From contig JAITRF010000077.1 in NCBI GenBank assembly GCA_031288535.1, forward strand, positions 23,857-87,856: 64,000 nucleotides of DNA. Direction: 5' to 3'. The stretch's first letter is position 1. Every line of letters begins with the position of its first letter. Source of the DNA: Desulfovibrio sp. Lineage in GTDB: Bacteria > Desulfobacterota > Desulfovibrionia > Desulfovibrionales > Desulfovibrionaceae. The notes below the pieces were generated by a model that was not told the origin of the DNA, searched no databases, and was given only the letters and a program-made list of their open reading frames with translations. The position numbers and the translations under genes were made by a program. Below are positions 1 to 9,366 of this stretch, piece by piece.

Positions 1-1376
1 ATGCCCAGAGCGAGCATCCAGAGCGTGTCCACCGCGTGGTTGGGAACGACGCGGTCGTAGACGTTCATAAAAAACAGGGGGCCGCATACCGCGAGCAGGT
101 TGACCAGAATGCTCGCCCCGAACACATGCCGGTAGATAGGCAGAAAACGCGCAAGCGTTCCCCAGAACCAGCGCTTGCTCTCCAGCAGTTTGATGTCGCT
201 GGCGCGCTTGTCCAGTTTTGGTTCCGGCTTCGCGAAGATGGCGTAGCCCAGGTATTCGTTGGCCAGAACCTCGCGATCCACAGGGCGCGGTTCCATATTG
301 TTCTCGGGGAAGAGCACTTCCGCCGTTTTTTCGTTCATCGACTTGAGAATGCAGGCTTTGTCACCTTGCAGCAACAGGATGCAGGGCAGGGTGAGATTGG
401 AAATGGAGGCGAGACTCGGGCGATACACCGTTTTGGCGCGCAGTCCGGCGGATTGGGCGGCGCGGATGGCCGCCGAGGGGTGCAGGGGGCCGGAGGTTTT
501 CGGCAGCCCGGCTACCAGAAGGCGCGTGGACACAGGTTTGCCGAAAAGCTTGAAAAGTCCTGCCATGCACTCGATGAGCGGCGGGTCGTAGTCAACGTCA
601 GAGGGATCGGGCACCAGGGAATTGGATATCTGGCTCTCCGCGTTTTCCTTGCCGGCCAGACGCGTGGTGTCGATGGTGTCGTCCGCGTCCGGATCCAGCG
701 TGCGCGGCACGACTTCGGGAGGGCTTCCCGGTGGAGGTCCCTGCGGTTTGGCCTGATCGCGTCCGCCCATGGCCAGGATGGCGGGATCCTGCACTTCCTC
801 GATTTTGGCATCATCCGGCAGGCTTAGATCAGGCGCGGGAGAACGCGCCTGGACACCCGAACCGTCAGCCGGCCTCTCCCTAGCTTCAGGAGGAATGCCT
901 GGGGCTACAGAGGAACGCGCCGTTTCCGGTCCGGCAGAAAGCGGGTCGATTTTTTCTCTGGATATCGGAGGTTGGGTTTCGGCCCGTCCCGCCTCTGTCT
1001 GCAAAGGCGGTCTGCGGTCGTCGGCACGTGGACCGGCATCCGCCGGCTTTCTCTCTTCAACCTGGACAGGGGCGGAAATCTCACCTGAAATGCTGCGGAA
1101 ATAGCCACGCGCGGTGTTGACCACCGCGGCTGCATCCGGGGAGTCAGTGGAAAAATCGGCTGTTTCCGCCCTGAATACGGCAAAAGGGTCATCGCAGACG
1201 CGATCCGGGGCGATGTCCCCGAAGTCGGGCGCGGGCCCGTCGAAACTGAAAATTTCCGCGCCTAGCAAAAGATCGACGCTCTGCGCCGGACGGGAGGCGG
1301 GCGAAGACATTTTCTGCATCGCCGCCCCTCCGCCCTTGGCGGATGCGTCTCCGTTCGCAGCTGTATTGCCCGTCAT
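1..1376 (-). CDS. Type I secretion ABC transporter (LapB/PrtD-like), 3' end outside window
   Basis: The minus frame is open from an ATG at 1376 to the left edge, giving at least 458 codons. The first ~260 residues are a Pro/Ala/Asp-rich, probably disordered extension. Residues ~264-390 resemble the degenerate C39-like peptidase domain of LapB transporters (PPLIECMAGLFKLFGK, then RAAQSAGLRAKTVYRP). The first membrane segment follows around 417-440, with the family signature MNVYDRVVPNHAVDTLW. The membrane and ATPase domains lie off the window. Such proteins export RTX adhesins or toxins through the inner membrane together with a membrane-fusion protein and TolC. The divergent TolC gene at 1916 fits that role. 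The long N-terminal extension is unusual for the family. The substrate is unknown and may be encoded to the left. Confidence 0.85.
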   Translation of the reverse strand, partial: MTGNTAANGDASAKGGGAAMQKMSSPASRPAQSVDLLLGAEIFSFDGPAPDFGDIAPDRVCDDPFAVFRAETADFSTDSPDAAAVVNTARGYFRSISGEISAPVQVEERKPADAGPRADDRRPPLQTEAGRAETQPPISREKIDPLSAGPETARSSVAPGIPPEARERPADGSGVQARSPAPDLSLPDDAKIEEVQDPAILAMGGRDQAKPQGPPPGSPPEVVPRTLDPDADDTIDTTRLAGKENAESQISNSLVPDPSDVDYDPPLIECMAGLFKLFGKPVSTRLLVAGLPKTSGPLHPSAAIRAAQSAGLRAKTVYRPSLASISNLTLPCILLLQGDKACILKSMNEKTAEVLFPENNMEPRPVDREVLANEYLGYAIFAKPEPKLDKRASDIKLLESKRWFWGTLARFLPIYRHVFGASILVNLLAVCGPLFFMNVYDRVVPNHAVDTLWMLALG

Positions 1377-1611
1377 TGTTCCTCGCACCGGCAAATATGC
1401 AACCAGCGGTTTTCTTTCATGCCTACTGTATAGGCCCTTATCCGGCACTCGTCAACAATCGCGGAGTCGGACCGGTGAGCGGATTTTGCCAGGGGCACGG
1501 AGAAGAAAATTTTCAATTCAGTGGGGTTTTATGAAAATATCAATAAAAATTGGAAAAAAAATAAAAAAAAAATCAAGAAAAAGTATATAGTTTTTCTAGA
1601 AAAAGTCAATA

Positions 1612-1643
1612 AAATCGGGAAGATAGATATATCTTCCCGATTT
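1612..1643. promoter_or_regulatory. 13-bp perfect inverted repeat between divergent secretion genes
   Basis: AAATCGGGAAGAT at 1612-1624 is exactly repeated in reverse complement at 1631-1643, with a 6-base spacer. It lies 25 bases upstream of a -35-like TTGACA and between two divergent genes. An operator or a structured 5' leader is therefore as plausible as a terminator. No clean U-tract follows on either strand. Confidence 0.55.
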
Positions 1644-1667
1644 GAATGAAAATTTTTTAAAAATCGC

Positions 1668-1696
1668 TTGACACGGACGGGAAATTTTGATTAAAA
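1668..1696 (+). promoter_or_regulatory. Possible sigma-70 promoter for tolC
   Basis: A perfect -35 hexamer TTGACA (1668-1673) is followed after 17 bases by TTAAAA (1691-1696), a weak -10. It lies ~220 bases before the tolC start in AT-rich DNA. Confidence 0.35.
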
Positions 1697-1915
1697 ATAA
1701 TCAACCGCGCACAGAAACCCATAAGGAGAAGAAAACTATCTGAAATTACTCGATTGTTTGGCTGAGGCGAATGCCGCACCGGCATTCGTGGTTCCAGGAA
1801 CGTGTGAAAAATTTTGCTGATTTTCGCCGGTTCAGAGGAATATACCGGCGGCTGTTGGCGCGGTGCAGGTCGGCTCGCAGTGTCGACCGGCTGTGTTTGA
1901 GGAAGGAGGAGTATA

Positions 1916-3310
1916 ATGAGAACGAAATTTCGCAGAAAAGTTTTTTGCATCCCCGCATTGGCGCTGGGTTTGATGTTGTCAAGCCCGGCCATGTCGTTTG
2001 CTGTGGACGGAATAGTCACCCTGCGCGACACGGTGGCGATAAGTTTGGCCTACAGCCCGAACATAAAAGCCTTTCAGGAATACCGGCAGGCCGCCGTTCA
2101 CGATCTGCAGCGCGCCCGCAGCGGCTGGTTCCCGCGTGTAGACGCGCGCGCCGGCTGGGGCGTCGAGCAGGTGAGCGACACCTTCAATCGCGGTCATTCT
2201 GGCAGCAATATTGACAGGACCCGCGACTTTTACAGCCGTAGTGAAGCCAGTCTCACCATATCCCAGACCATCTGGGACGGACTGGCCACGCTGAACCGGG
2301 TGCGCATGGGCGAATCCCGTCTGGATTCCGCCGAGAGCCGTCTGATCGACAATGCAGAAGGCATGGCTCTGGACGCGGTTCTGGCGCACGTTGAAGTCTA
2401 CCGCCAGCGCCGCATCGTCGCCCTGGCCGAACTGAACGTCAAAAACCACAAATCCATACGGTCTTCACAGTACCAGCGGCACAAGTCCGGGGCCTCGACC
2501 ATGGCCGACGTGACCCAGACCCAGAGCCGTCTGGCCCGGACCGAGGCTTCGCTTACGGAAAGCCGCGCCGCCCTTGAGGTGGCCATCGCCAACTACAAGC
2601 GCCTCACCGGACGCGATCCGGGAGTGGTCGCGGCCCCCGAGGCCCCGGCCAGCGCCTATCCGAGCCTGGAAGCAGCCCTTGTAGCCACTCAGGCCGGAAA
2701 CCTCAAAATCAAGGCGGGTCAGTCCGATATCGAAACCGCTCTTGCCCAGTATAAACTGGATCAGAGCAGCTTCCATCCGCAACTGTCCCTTGAGGCCGGT
2801 CCGACCTATTCCTACCGTAGCGGTTCCAGCCTCACCGACCAGGGTGGAGTGGAAATCATGCTGCGCGCCAGTTGGAATCTTTTCAACGGCGGCTATGACT
2901 ATTACAACGTGAAAGGCGATCTGGCCCGTGCCCGTCAGTCCAAGCAGGAACTGGAAGACCTCAAGGACCAGCTTACGGAACAGACGGAAGCTTCCTGGGC
3001 GGAACTGAACTCCGCGCGCGAGCAGGCCAGACACTTCTCCAGCGCCGTGAATTACAGCACCAAAACTCGGAATATGTATATGGAACAGTTCAACGTCGGT
3101 CAGCGCTCATTGCTTGATCTGCTGGATTCCGAGAACGAACTGTTCAGCTATTCCATCCAGCTGGTCACGGCCCAGCTCAACGTGACAGCGGCCCAGTACC
3201 GCATGCTCGCTCTTGGCGGCGGTCTGATGGCCTCCTTGGGCATCAACCGTCAGGAACTGCCCATAGAGATTGACGTTTTCGGTCCTGAACGGCCCAATAT
3301 TCGTCGTTAG
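1916..3310 (+). CDS. tolC: TolC family outer-membrane efflux protein
   Basis: 464 residues, the usual TolC length. The ATG at 1916 follows a strong ribosome site (AAGGAGGAG, 1901-1909). An N-terminal signal peptide covers about residues 1-27 (hydrophobic ALALGLMLSSPAMSFA). The rest shows the two-fold alpha-helical repeat of outer-membrane efflux proteins, with long coiled-coil segments and typical sequences such as SRLARTEASLTE, SWNLFNGG and FNVGQRSLLDLLDSEN near residue 400. It would form the trimeric outer-membrane channel of a type I secretion system. The divergent LapB-like ATPase supports an adhesin or RTX exporter (LapE/AggA-like) rather than a drug pump. A hairpin terminator follows at 3358. 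Confidence 0.92.
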   Translation: MRTKFRRKVFCIPALALGLMLSSPAMSFAVDGIVTLRDTVAISLAYSPNIKAFQEYRQAAVHDLQRARSGWFPRVDARAGWGVEQVSDTFNRGHSGSNIDRTRDFYSRSEASLTISQTIWDGLATLNRVRMGESRLDSAESRLIDNAEGMALDAVLAHVEVYRQRRIVALAELNVKNHKSIRSSQYQRHKSGASTMADVTQTQSRLARTEASLTESRAALEVAIANYKRLTGRDPGVVAAPEAPASAYPSLEAALVATQAGNLKIKAGQSDIETALAQYKLDQSSFHPQLSLEAGPTYSYRSGSSLTDQGGVEIMLRASWNLFNGGYDYYNVKGDLARARQSKQELEDLKDQLTEQTEASWAELNSAREQARHFSSAVNYSTKTRNMYMEQFNVGQRSLLDLLDSENELFSYSIQLVTAQLNVTAAQYRMLALGGGLMASLGINRQELPIEIDVFGPERPNIRR

Positions 3311-3357
3311 AAACCTTCACAGCATTTCCTCCGCCTCAGTCTGCGGACAAACAGCAC

Positions 3358-3385
3358 AAATCCCGGGCGTCGCCGTCCGGGATTT
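3358..3385. terminator. Bidirectional hairpin between tolC and mnmE
   Basis: AAATCCCGG (3358-3366) pairs with CCGGGATTT (3377-3385). Inner pairs close a 4-base TCGC loop. It sits between convergent tolC and mnmE and ends in T-rich sequence on both sides. Confidence 0.7.
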
Positions 3386-3461
3386 GTCGTTTCCGCCGCC
3401 GTTCGTGCCGAGTCGAACGCAAGCTTTTACCGGCCGGTCTGAAAGCAAATTGGCGCCAGAA

Positions 3462-5150
3462 TCACTTGCCGATGCAGAAAGAAGAAAAGATGCGCCCGAG
3501 CAATTCTTCGCCGGCACTTTTCCCGCTCACTTCGCCAAGTAACCGGGCCGCGCTTTCCAGGTGCAGAGCGAGAGCGTCCCGGGCAAATCCCGCCTTAAGC
3601 GCATCCTCCAAGGCGTGCAATTCATCCAGGGCGTTGCGAATCAGCCCCGACTGACGCAGATTGGGGGCCAGATCCCCTTCCGTTTCGCGTCCGGCAAGCA
3701 GGGCGGTTTGCACCACTTTAAGCAATTCAGCAAGACCGGCGCCGGTTTTGGCGGATATGGCGAGGCAGGGACAAATATTTTCCAACCCCCCGTCCCTTTC
3801 CGCCACCGCACGAATCTTCGGCGCATTCCCTGAGTCCCGGAGCTTGGGCGTGTCCGGCGCGTAATGCGGCCCGGGTCCGTTTGGGCCGGCGGGATAATCC
3901 ACCGGCCGCACACGGCCGATTGCGTTCATGACCCAGGCGCGGAAGGCGGCGCAACGCGCGGCCAGTCCTTCGTTCCATTCCACGTTCGGGCCGGATGCCG
4001 GCTCGTCCTCGGCGCCTGCGCGGATAAGGTCGCATTTGTTCAGGATCGCAATAATTTTCCCTTGCTCCAGCTTGTCTATGTGCCGGAGGAAAAACTCGAC
4101 ATCTTCCGACACAAGTTCGTCTCGCGCGTCCTTGAGATATAGTATCAGGTCGGCTGCGCGCGCCAGTTCATGCGCCCTTCGTATACCCTCGCCCTCCACG
4201 CGCGTGATTTTGTCATCGTTCCCGCTTCGCCCTTCCGTCTTCGGCCTTCCGATCTCCCTATCTCCCAAATCCCGCAGCCCGGCGGTGTCGGCAAGGCGTA
4301 GCGCCAAGCCGCCTATATTGAGGTTTTCTTCAATATAATCACGGGTTGTCCCGGCTTCTTCAGAAACGATGGCCCGTTCGCGGCAGAGCAGTGCGTTCAG
4401 CAGACTGGATTTTCCGGCGTTGACCCGACCGCAGAGCACAACGGACGCCCCTTCGCGCCAGAAGCGGGCGCGGGCAAAGGCGTCAAGAAGCCTTTCCAGA
4501 CTTTGGCGGCAAAGGGACAGAGTCTGCGTAAAGGCAGCCGGAGATAAAAGTTCGGCGTCTTCCTCTGGAAAATCCAAATCCAGAATGCTCTGAATGCGCA
4601 TGGCATCCAGGGTTTCACGCACCTTTTCGATTTCCCGTCCCAGCGACCCGCCGAGTTTGGCGGCAGCGAGTCTGGCCCCGGCAGGGGTTTTCGCGTTGAC
4701 AAGCTCGGCTACCGCCTCCGCCTGGGTCAGGTCCATGCGCCCGTTCAGAAAGGCGCGCAGGGTGAATTCTCCGGGTCCTGCCGGTCGCGCTCCTGCGCTG
4801 ACGGCCGCTTCAAGCAGGGCGCCGGTCACGCCGGACCCGCCGTGGCAGTGGACCTCGCCCGCGTCTTCTCCGGTCGCGGAAGCAGGGCCGGGCATGTATA
4901 CCGCCAGCACCTCGTCCAGACGGCGGCCTGTCTCGTCCAGGGCATAGCCGTGATGCAGGCGGCGGGGGCAAAAGACAAAGGCATCCGAAGCGCCGTCAGC
5001 GAACGCAGGGGATTTTCCGGCTGCCTTTTTGGCGGGCAGGAAGATGCTGTGCAGGATTTCCTGAACTTTCGGGCCGCTGAGGCGCAAGACGGCTATAGCG
5101 CCCGGGCCCGGCGGGGTGGCGATGGCGGCGATGGTGTCAGATCTGCTCAT
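3462..5150 (-). CDS. mnmE: tRNA modification GTPase MnmE with an extra insertion
   Basis: MnmE installs the (carboxymethyl)aminomethyl group on wobble U34 of tRNAs together with MnmG. I place the start at 5150 because MSRSDTIAAIATPPG matches the family N-terminus; an upstream TTG at 5183 is also in frame. The protein is 562 residues against about 455 for typical MnmE. The tetrahydrofolate-binding N domain is present. The G motifs are GRVNAGKS (241-248), DTAGLRD (288-294), NKCDL (371-375) and SAKT (466-469). The C-terminal FCIGK with its catalytic Cys is intact. About 85 extra residues lie between G4 and G5 and about 16 more follow G3. The start overlaps trmI by 14 bases, so translation is probably coupled. 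Confidence 0.93.
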   Translation of the reverse strand: MSRSDTIAAIATPPGPGAIAVLRLSGPKVQEILHSIFLPAKKAAGKSPAFADGASDAFVFCPRRLHHGYALDETGRRLDEVLAVYMPGPASATGEDAGEVHCHGGSGVTGALLEAAVSAGARPAGPGEFTLRAFLNGRMDLTQAEAVAELVNAKTPAGARLAAAKLGGSLGREIEKVRETLDAMRIQSILDLDFPEEDAELLSPAAFTQTLSLCRQSLERLLDAFARARFWREGASVVLCGRVNAGKSSLLNALLCRERAIVSEEAGTTRDYIEENLNIGGLALRLADTAGLRDLGDREIGRPKTEGRSGNDDKITRVEGEGIRRAHELARAADLILYLKDARDELVSEDVEFFLRHIDKLEQGKIIAILNKCDLIRAGAEDEPASGPNVEWNEGLAARCAAFRAWVMNAIGRVRPVDYPAGPNGPGPHYAPDTPKLRDSGNAPKIRAVAERDGGLENICPCLAISAKTGAGLAELLKVVQTALLAGRETEGDLAPNLRQSGLIRNALDELHALEDALKAGFARDALALHLESAARLLGEVSGKSAGEELLGRIFSSFCIGK

Positions 5151-6006
5151 CGGAATCGGCAAAGTCATGCAGACGCCGCTCAAGAGCGGCGCGTTGCTTG
5201 CGCTCCCGAGTTCCGAGCGGCTTCAAGTTTTCAAATTCCCTCGATTTTTCCTGTTTGCGGGCAAAGATGAGAAAGCCGGTATGCGCCGTCATGCGGTCCG
5301 CCGGGCGCAGGCGATCCGCCACGGCTTTCCAGGGGCGCACGAGAATCTCCTCCACCTCGACCTCGTCAAAGGCCAGCCTTTCCATGCCTTTAAGCAAACG
5401 GGAAACCTGATCTGCTGTGGGCAGCAAAAAGGCGAAGATACCGCCCGGTTTCACCGCCGTCTGGGCCTGTTCCAGATAATTCCAGGGTTCGCGCAGATCC
5501 AGAAAAAGGGCGTCGGCGTCCTTTTGTTCAAAACCGTCGCCGATGTCGCGCAAGTACTGGGTCACGTTTTCTCCAAGCCCCGCCCAGTTCAGGTTGCGCC
5601 GACAGAGATCGAAAAATTCCCGGCTGGCCTCATAGCTGTAGATGTGGCCGGAGCCTCCGCAAAACCAGGACAGGGCCAGGGTGAGTCCGCCCGAACCGGA
5701 TCCGGCCTCGATAATGTTCCGGTCCCGCCCGACTCCGAGACGCATGCATATATACCCGATATCTTTGGGATACATGATTTGCGTACGTCGTTTTACGCCG
5801 CGCACCAAGTCATAGAGGGTGGGCCGTTGAATCCGGTACGGCACGCCCTGAAGCGTTTTCACCTCTGTGCCGTAGTCGGCTGCGGCGAGAAACGCCGCCG
5901 GCAGCACACCGTCGTTGCCGTGAATGTCGGCGCCCTGCGTCAGGCGGCGCAAGCTGCGCTTGCCTGATGGAGCGACAAGTATGATCAGGTCTCCGTAGGC
6001 CGGCAT
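5137..6006 (-). CDS. trmI: tRNA (adenine-58-N1)-methyltransferase
   Basis: 289 residues. It methylates N1 of A58 in the tRNA T-loop. An N-terminal beta domain (about 1-75) is followed by a Rossmann methyltransferase domain. The SAM-binding motif is IIEAGSGSGGLTLAL, and LFLDLREPW is the motif IV region with the expected acidic residue. The sequence YDLVRGVKRRTQIMYPKDIGY is typical of the TrmI/Gcd14 family. It starts 9 bases after ilvD stops and overlaps mnmE, so the three genes look co-transcribed, pairing two tRNA-modification enzymes with an amino-acid gene. The ribosome site before the ATG is weak. Confidence 0.9.
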   Translation of the reverse strand: MPAYGDLIILVAPSGKRSLRRLTQGADIHGNDGVLPAAFLAAADYGTEVKTLQGVPYRIQRPTLYDLVRGVKRRTQIMYPKDIGYICMRLGVGRDRNIIEAGSGSGGLTLALSWFCGGSGHIYSYEASREFFDLCRRNLNWAGLGENVTQYLRDIGDGFEQKDADALFLDLREPWNYLEQAQTAVKPGGIFAFLLPTADQVSRLLKGMERLAFDEVEVEEILVRPWKAVADRLRPADRMTAHTGFLIFARKQEKSREFENLKPLGTRERKQRAALERRLHDFADSDEQI

Positions 6007-6015
6007 ATTCGCGGA

Positions 6016-7704
6016 TCAATCCCTGAACACGGCCCCGCCGGCTGCCGATCCGACCTGGCGCGCATAGCGGCGCAGGAAGGGCGAGGGGATATCTTTTTCC
6101 ATGGGCTTGAAGGCGCCAAGACGTTTTGCCAGTTTGTCTCCGTCCAGCACAAGTTCCAGTTTGCGCCCGGGGATGTCGATAAGGATGGAATCTCCGTCTT
6201 CCACAACGCCAATAGGCCCGCCTTCCGCGGCTTCCGGGGAAACATGCCCTATGGCCGCTCCCCGCGATCCCCCGGAAAAGCGCCCGTCCGTGATCAGGGC
6301 CACGTCTCCGTCCAGACCCATGCCGGCTATGGCTGAAGTGGGGGTGAGCATTTCCCGCATCCCCGGTCCGCCGCGCGGACCTTCATAGCGAACCACCACA
6401 CAGTCCCCGGCTTTGATCTTTCCTCCCAGTATGGCCGCCACTGCCTCTTCCTCCGAATTGAAAACCCTGGCCGTGACTGTGCGCCTCAGCATGGAGGGGA
6501 GAACCGCGAACTGTTTCACAACGGCCCCGTCCGGGGCGAGGTTTCCTCTGAGTATGGCTATCCCTCCCTCCGGATAGTGCGGATTGTTCAGGGGACGGAT
6601 GACTTCCGGGTTCCGGTTCGCGGCCTTCAGTTCTTTCAGGTTCTCGGCGACGCTGCGCCCGGTGACGGTGAGCGCGTCCCCGTGCAGGAGGTTTCCCTCA
6701 AGAAGCGAGGCCATCACGGCCGGAATGCCTCCGGCGGCGTGCAAATCCTGGATGTGCGGACGTCCGGCCGGGGAGAGCTTACACAGATTGGGCGTGCGGC
6801 GGCTGATCTCGTCAAATATTTCCAGGGTGAGCGGCAGACCGGCCTCGCGAAAAATCGCGGGCAGATGCAGAACAGTGTTCGAGGAACCGCCGAGGGCCAT
6901 GTCCACGGCAGTGGCGTTGGCCACGGATTTTTCCGTGACGATGTCTCTGGGGAGGATATTTTTCTCCAGAAGGGCCATGACTCCGGCCCCGGCCTGCTTG
7001 GCCAGGCGGATGCGGTCAGCGGACACGGCGGGGACGGTGCCGTTCCCCGGAAGGGCCAGACCTATGGTTTCGGCTATACAGTTCATGGTGTTGGCCGTGT
7101 ACATTCCGGCGCAGGAACCGCATCCCGGACAGGCGTTTTCCGCAAGGCTCTCCAGTTCGTCTTCTTTCATGGTCCCTGCTCGCACACGGCCTACGCCTTC
7201 AAATACCGCGATCAGATCTGACGCGGCTCCGTTCCGATCCGGCATTCCCGCGCCCGCCAGCATGGGACCTCCGCTGACCATGACAGCCGGAATATTCAGG
7301 CGCAGCATGGCCATGAGCATTCCGGGGACTGTTTTGTCGCAGTTGGGGATTAGTACAAGGGCGTCGAAAGGATGGGCATTGGCCATGAGTTCGACGGAAT
7401 CGGCGATTATTTCCCGGCTGGGCAGGGAAAATTTCATCCCCTCGTGGTTCATGGCCAGTCCGTCGCAGACGGCGATGGCCGGAAATTCCAGAGGCGTGCC
7501 ACCGGCGCTGCGTACCCCGGCTTTCGCCGCCTCCGACAAGGCGCGCAGGTGGAGGTGTCCGGGGACTATTTCGTTGAATCCGTTCACTATGCCGACAAGC
7601 GGGCGTTCGATTTCTTCCCTGGTCAGACCGAGGGCGTAAAGAAGGGAACGGTGCGGGGCTTTTTCCAGTCCCTGTGTCATGCGCCGACTGCGTGTGCCTT
7701 TCAT
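6016..7704 (-). CDS. ilvD: Dihydroxy-acid dehydratase
   Basis: 562 residues, full length. It catalyses the third step of valine, leucine and isoleucine synthesis, dehydrating dihydroxy acids with an iron-sulfur cluster. The three cluster cysteines are visible in [12 protein letters not shown] and [38 protein letters not shown] near the C-terminus is the family signature. The ATG at 7704 follows AAGGAA. The other ilv genes (ilvC, N, B) lie 2.8 kb away on the same strand but are separated by two plus-strand genes, so they form a separate unit. Confidence 0.97.
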   Translation of the reverse strand: MKGTRSRRMTQGLEKAPHRSLLYALGLTREEIERPLVGIVNGFNEIVPGHLHLRALSEAAKAGVRSAGGTPLEFPAIAVCDGLAMNHEGMKFSLPSREIIADSVELMANAHPFDALVLIPNCDKTVPGMLMAMLRLNIPAVMVSGGPMLAGAGMPDRNGAASDLIAVFEGVGRVRAGTMKEDELESLAENACPGCGSCAGMYTANTMNCIAETIGLALPGNGTVPAVSADRIRLAKQAGAGVMALLEKNILPRDIVTEKSVANATAVDMALGGSSNTVLHLPAIFREAGLPLTLEIFDEISRRTPNLCKLSPAGRPHIQDLHAAGGIPAVMASLLEGNLLHGDALTVTGRSVAENLKELKAANRNPEVIRPLNNPHYPEGGIAILRGNLAPDGAVVKQFAVLPSMLRRTVTARVFNSEEEAVAAILGGKIKAGDCVVVRYEGPRGGPGMREMLTPTSAIAGMGLDGDVALITDGRFSGGSRGAAIGHVSPEAAEGGPIGVVEDGDSILIDIPGRKLELVLDGDKLAKRLGAFKPMEKDIPSPFLRRYARQVGSAAGGAVFRD

Positions 7705-7872
7705 GGGAAATTCCTTGTTCGATTTTATTGGCGGACGTTTCTTGACACCGCCAAGGATGACTTGTAGTTCCCAACGTCGGAATTTGCAAATAAAATATCT
7801 GCCGGCGTCTGTGCGGCAACAAAAATATGTTTGTTATTTTTGCAATTAGACACCAGGCGAGAAACTGCGACC

Positions 7873-9366
7873 ATGAGTTTTCCATCCCCCAGATCTTTCC
7901 GCATGACCTGCGTTGTGGAAGAAATTCCCCAAGTGGAAGATCTGCTGCGCGCCCAAGGTTTTGTTTTTGAGACAGACCCTTTTTACGCTCCCGCCCGTCG
8001 TCTGTTGCGCGCCCCTCTCCCTCTCGGGGCGGGTCTCGCCGCTTTTTTCGGCTGTATTTATATCCAGGACCGTTCATCCATGCTCCCTCCTCTGGCATTA
8101 GAGCCTGCGGCGGGCGAGAATATCCTGGACATTTGCGCCAGTCCGGGAGGAAAGACCTCCATGCTTGCCCGTATGGGCGGCGACTGTTTTGTACTTGGAA
8201 ACGAACCCGCGCCGAAACGTCTGACTGTGCTGCGCGCCAACCTGCATGCGCAGAATCTGCTTAACTGCGCTACGGTTTCCTGTCCGGGCGAAGATTTTCC
8301 CCTTCCGGGGGTTTCTTTTGCAGGCTGGGATGCGATTTTGCTGGACCCACCGTGCAGCGGCTGGGGGACGGTGGAAAAAAATCCCGGAGTGAGAAAACTC
8401 TGGCGCGGCGACAAGATAAAAACCCTTACCGGCCTGCAGCGCAGGCTTCTCGCGCGGGCGGCGCGTCTTTTGAGGCCGGGCGGGCGGCTCGTCTATTCCA
8501 CCTGTACCGGCAACGGCGCTGAGAATGAAGAACAAATACGCTATGCCTGCGAAGAACTCGGCTTGGAGTTTACCCCCTTGTCTTCCACTCCACCCTTCTT
8601 TGCCCTGGAAGAAGCTTACTTGCCTCAATACACCGGAGTATGGCGGATAAGAACGGGAGGGGCTTGCGCGGGCGATTTCGGCGGGCAGGGTTTTTTTGTG
8701 GCCGTACTGCGAAAACCGTGGGATTGCCGAACCTCCGGCAAGGGGAGCGCGGGCACGCGCGCGCCAGGGACTGAAGATCGTCCCGGAAGGGAAAGCGGTG
8801 GAAACAATTTTCCTGAGCCCGTTCCAGAGCGGTTTAACTTTGAAAATGCGCGCTACGGGAACTTGTCCGCAAATCCTTGCCGCGGGACTGTCGCGAAAAG
8901 AACCTGCCTCGCCGTCAAGCGACAATTTCAAAGTGAAAATGTCCTGGGACGCGAAGTCCTTGCCGGGCCGTACCTTGATCCGTCCCTGCTTCCGGACGGT
9001 GATGTTACAGCCTTTGGGAACCAAGTATATTTCCTCCCCGGGACCCTGCGCACGGCGCCTGAGCTTGCCGTCCGGCCTTATTGCAGGCGGGGTTTTCTCC
9101 TGGGAAGCGCGGGCATGGACGGGAGGATACGCACAAACCCCCGGCTACGGGCGCTTATGCCGACTCGCGCCGCGCTTGCTGCCTCCGGTACGCCTTTCCT
9201 CTCGGTGGACGAAGTCGGGCCTCTCCTCGATCTGCTCGAAGGCCGCGGGCTCGGCGTCAAAGTCAAGATGAAGGAAATAGGCCTCTACTTCCGCGATCTC
9301 CCTTTGTGCAGGCTTTCCGTCAAAGGGGGCAGGGCGGTTTTGCCGCCGCTCGGGAAGACGGGCTGA
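7873..9366 (+). CDS. RsmB/RsmF-type RNA cytosine-C5 methyltransferase carrying a repeat-derived insert
   Basis: 497 residues from the ATG at 7873; an in-frame ATG at 7831 lacks a good ribosome site. It uses SAM to make m5C in RNA, probably rRNA. Motifs seen are LDICASPGGKTS (near 85), DPPCSGWG with the helper Cys (near 160) and YSTCTGN with the catalytic Cys (near 211). After the catalytic domain ends (about 285), residues ~319-359 are encoded by a copy of the dispersed repeat family at 8826-8948. A C-terminal domain then resumes (YFLPGTLRT to VKVKMKEIGLYFRDLP), resembling the PUA-like RNA-binding tail of RsmF. The frame stays open throughout, so the insert appears to be translated as linker. 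The exact target base is not known. Confidence 0.85.
   Translation: MSFPSPRSFRMTCVVEEIPQVEDLLRAQGFVFETDPFYAPARRLLRAPLPLGAGLAAFFGCIYIQDRSSMLPPLALEPAAGENILDICASPGGKTSMLARMGGDCFVLGNEPAPKRLTVLRANLHAQNLLNCATVSCPGEDFPLPGVSFAGWDAILLDPPCSGWGTVEKNPGVRKLWRGDKIKTLTGLQRRLLARAARLLRPGGRLVYSTCTGNGAENEEQIRYACEELGLEFTPLSSTPPFFALEEAYLPQYTGVWRIRTGGACAGDFGGQGFFVAVLRKPWDCRTSGKGSAGTRAPGTEDRPGRESGGNNFPEPVPERFNFENARYGNLSANPCRGTVAKRTCLAVKRQFQSENVLGREVLAGPYLDPSLLPDGDVTAFGNQVYFLPGTLRTAPELAVRPYCRRGFLLGSAGMDGRIRTNPRLRALMPTRAALAASGTPFLSVDEVGPLLDLLEGRGLGVKVKMKEIGLYFRDLPLCRLSVKGGRAVLPPLGKTG
8826..8948 (+). repeat. Dispersed repeat family PE1, copy inside a coding gene
   Basis: It begins AGAGCGGTTTAAC, contains the core GCAAATCCTTGCCGCG and GCCGTCAAGCGACAAT, and matches intergenic copies at 46010-46133 and 48752-48865 across the whole length. 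It lies in the methyltransferase gene without breaking the frame. Confidence 0.8.

Larger units (their letters stand above)
1377..1915. other. AT-rich divergent intergenic region with promoter signals
   Basis: This 539-base gap separates the divergent transporter and TolC genes. Bases 1505-1720 are strongly AT-rich compared with flanking coding DNA. It holds a 13-bp perfect palindrome at 1612-1643 and a possible promoter at 1668-1696. Bases 1721-1900 show no gene that I can support. Confidence 0.6.
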
